DNA of 6,783 bases from an uncultured Anaerolineaceae bacterium (GTDB taxonomy: Bacteria; Chloroflexota; Anaerolineae; Anaerolineales; Anaerolineaceae), in contig CALESS010000193.1 in assembly GCA_937907495.1 (NCBI GenBank), forward strand, positions 1-6,783, given 5' to 3'. The position numbers were made by a program, and so were the translations under genes. The notes under the pieces are model-generated. The model was not told the origin of the DNA. It was given only the letters and a program-made list of their open reading frames with translations, and made no database searches. Of this stretch, positions 5,881 to 6,783 are shown piece after piece (the first letter of the stretch is position 1; every line of letters begins with the position of its first letter).

Positions 5881-6783
5881 TGACAGCAACGCCTGAATCA
5901 CTGGGAATGTCTGCCGCCCGCCTGCAGCGGCTGGATGCCGCCATGCAGCGCTACGTGGATCGCGGCCTGGTGGCTGGCGTGGTTACCCTGCTTGCCCGGC
6001 ACGGCCAACTGGTACACCGCGGCTGCTACGGCCAGATGGACCTGGATTCCGCCAGGCCGATGCGCGAGGATGCCCTTTTTCGCATTTTCTCGATGACCAA
6101 ACCCATCACCAGCCTGGCGGTGATGATGTTGTTCGAGGAGGGCTATTTCCAACTGGGGTTCCCGGTTTCGCTCTTTCTGCCGGAGTTTGCCGGCCTGACC
6201 GTCTTGAGCGATCCGGCGAATATTCAATCGGAACGGCTGCCCCTCGAACGACCGATTACGATTGTTGACCTGCTGACGCACAGCTCCGGTTTGGCCTATG
6301 GCCTGGACCGCCTCACCCCGCTGGATGCGGCCTTTGGCGATGCGGACATGCTGCGCATGGATGAATCCCTGGCGGAGAAAATCACCCGCATTGCGGAGTT
6401 TCCATTGCACCATCAACCGGGGTTGCGCCATACATATAGCATCGCTACAGATGTGCTGGGCCGGCTGGTGGAGGTGATCAGCGGGGAGAGGCTGGATCAG
6501 TTCTTCCAGCACCGCATCTTCGAGCCGCTGGGGATGGAAGATACGGCCTTCTCCGTCCCGCCTGAAAAATTGGAGCGCCTGGCTGCGCTCTATACCCCGG
6601 CGCCCGGGGGTGGTCTGTTGGATCTTTCCCGCCTGGAAGCGCAGAACAATCCCTCGTTCATCAAGGGCGCCTGGGTGGATAAGCGCCAGGTGCCAGCATT
6701 TCTCTCCGGCGGGGCGGGGTTGGTTTCCCGCGCAGCCGATTACATGCGCTTTGCACAAATGCTGGCCAACCACGGCACGCTGG
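5880..6783 (+). CDS. Serine hydrolase, class C beta-lactamase / esterase family VIII fold (3' end missing)
   Basis: The frame stays open from ATG 5880 to the window edge (301 codons), and the gene continues beyond it; relatives run to roughly 400 residues. The active-site S-x-x-K motif is SMTK (S71, K74), inside RIFSMTKPITSLAVMMLFEEG. LLTHSSGL is the conserved block before the middle of the domain. The catalytic tyrosine motif is YSIA (Y186), the Y-S-x-A form seen in esterases and D-aminopeptidase-like members rather than the Y-A-N of true class C beta-lactamases. LSGGAGL (275-281) is another family block. No signal peptide is present, which argues against a periplasmic beta-lactamase and for a cytoplasmic esterase, amidase or transacylase. 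The ATG overlaps the GH172 stop (TGATG), so it belongs to the operon and may remove an acyl group from the same substrate. The exact reaction is not predictable. Confidence 0.9.
   Translation, partial: MTATPESLGMSAARLQRLDAAMQRYVDRGLVAGVVTLLARHGQLVHRGCYGQMDLDSARPMREDALFRIFSMTKPITSLAVMMLFEEGYFQLGFPVSLFLPEFAGLTVLSDPANIQSERLPLERPITIVDLLTHSSGLAYGLDRLTPLDAAFGDADMLRMDESLAEKITRIAEFPLHHQPGLRHTYSIATDVLGRLVEVISGERLDQFFQHRIFEPLGMEDTAFSVPPEKLERLAALYTPAPGGGLLDLSRLEAQNNPSFIKGAWVDKRQVPAFLSGGAGLVSRAADYMRFAQMLANHGTL

Noticed and set aside
5245..5901. Reverse-strand frame of 218 codons opposite GH172
   Set aside because: It is the mirror of the highly conserved DUF2961 blocks, with no motif of its own.
5898..6773. 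Reverse-strand frame of 291 codons opposite the serine hydrolase
   Set aside because: The + strand carries clear SMTK, YSIA and SGGAGL motifs; the antisense product is rich in His, Gln and Arg and has no domain.
5880..6783. True AmpC-type antibiotic resistance gene
   Set aside because: There is no signal peptide, YSIA replaces the Y-A-N motif, and the operon context is sugar metabolism.

Overview
The window looks like chromosomal DNA of a free-living bacterium, most probably a Chloroflexota member of the Anaerolineae type. That placement is inferred from the style of the membrane glycosyltransferase and from the company of LacI, GH172 and ADP-ribosylglycohydrolase-fold genes; no phylogenetic marker is present. 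All convincing genes are on the + strand. By eye the right-hand operon is more GC-rich than the left-hand intergenic DNA.

Positions 1-421 hold no intact gene. Bases 1-104 may carry the eroded end of an upstream gene. A perfect 28-bp palindrome follows at 109-136. About 155-392 then reads like the 5' (domain I) part of a bacterial group II intron, with no reverse-transcriptase ORF after it, so it would be a remnant. Positions 422-2005 encode an integral-membrane GT-C glycosyltransferase of the ArnT/PMT (GT39/GT83) kind. The spacer 2006-2207 shows no gene and no convincing terminator.

From 2208 a tightly packed operon begins. A full-consensus sigma-70 type promoter (TTGACA, 17 bp, TATAAT) is overlapped by a LacI-family operator (ATGTAAACGATTACAT). 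The first gene encodes a LacI/GalR-family repressor, which probably regulates its own operon. Next come an ADP-ribosylglycohydrolase-fold enzyme (start overlaps the lacI-type stop as ATGA), a DUF2961/GH172 glycoside hydrolase (ribosome binding site overlaps the previous stop) and a serine hydrolase of the class C beta-lactamase/family VIII esterase type (start overlaps the previous stop as TGATG). The window ends inside the last gene.

None of the three enzymes shows a signal peptide, so the pathway is probably cytoplasmic. GH172 enzymes act on furanosides (D-arabinofuranose, fructofuranose), and ADP-ribosylglycohydrolase-fold enzymes cleave ribofuranosidic bonds. My working idea is that this is a repressor-controlled operon for importing and breaking down a furanose-containing, possibly acylated, compound. 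The transporter would lie downstream of the window. This pathway is an inference, not something the sequence shows directly.
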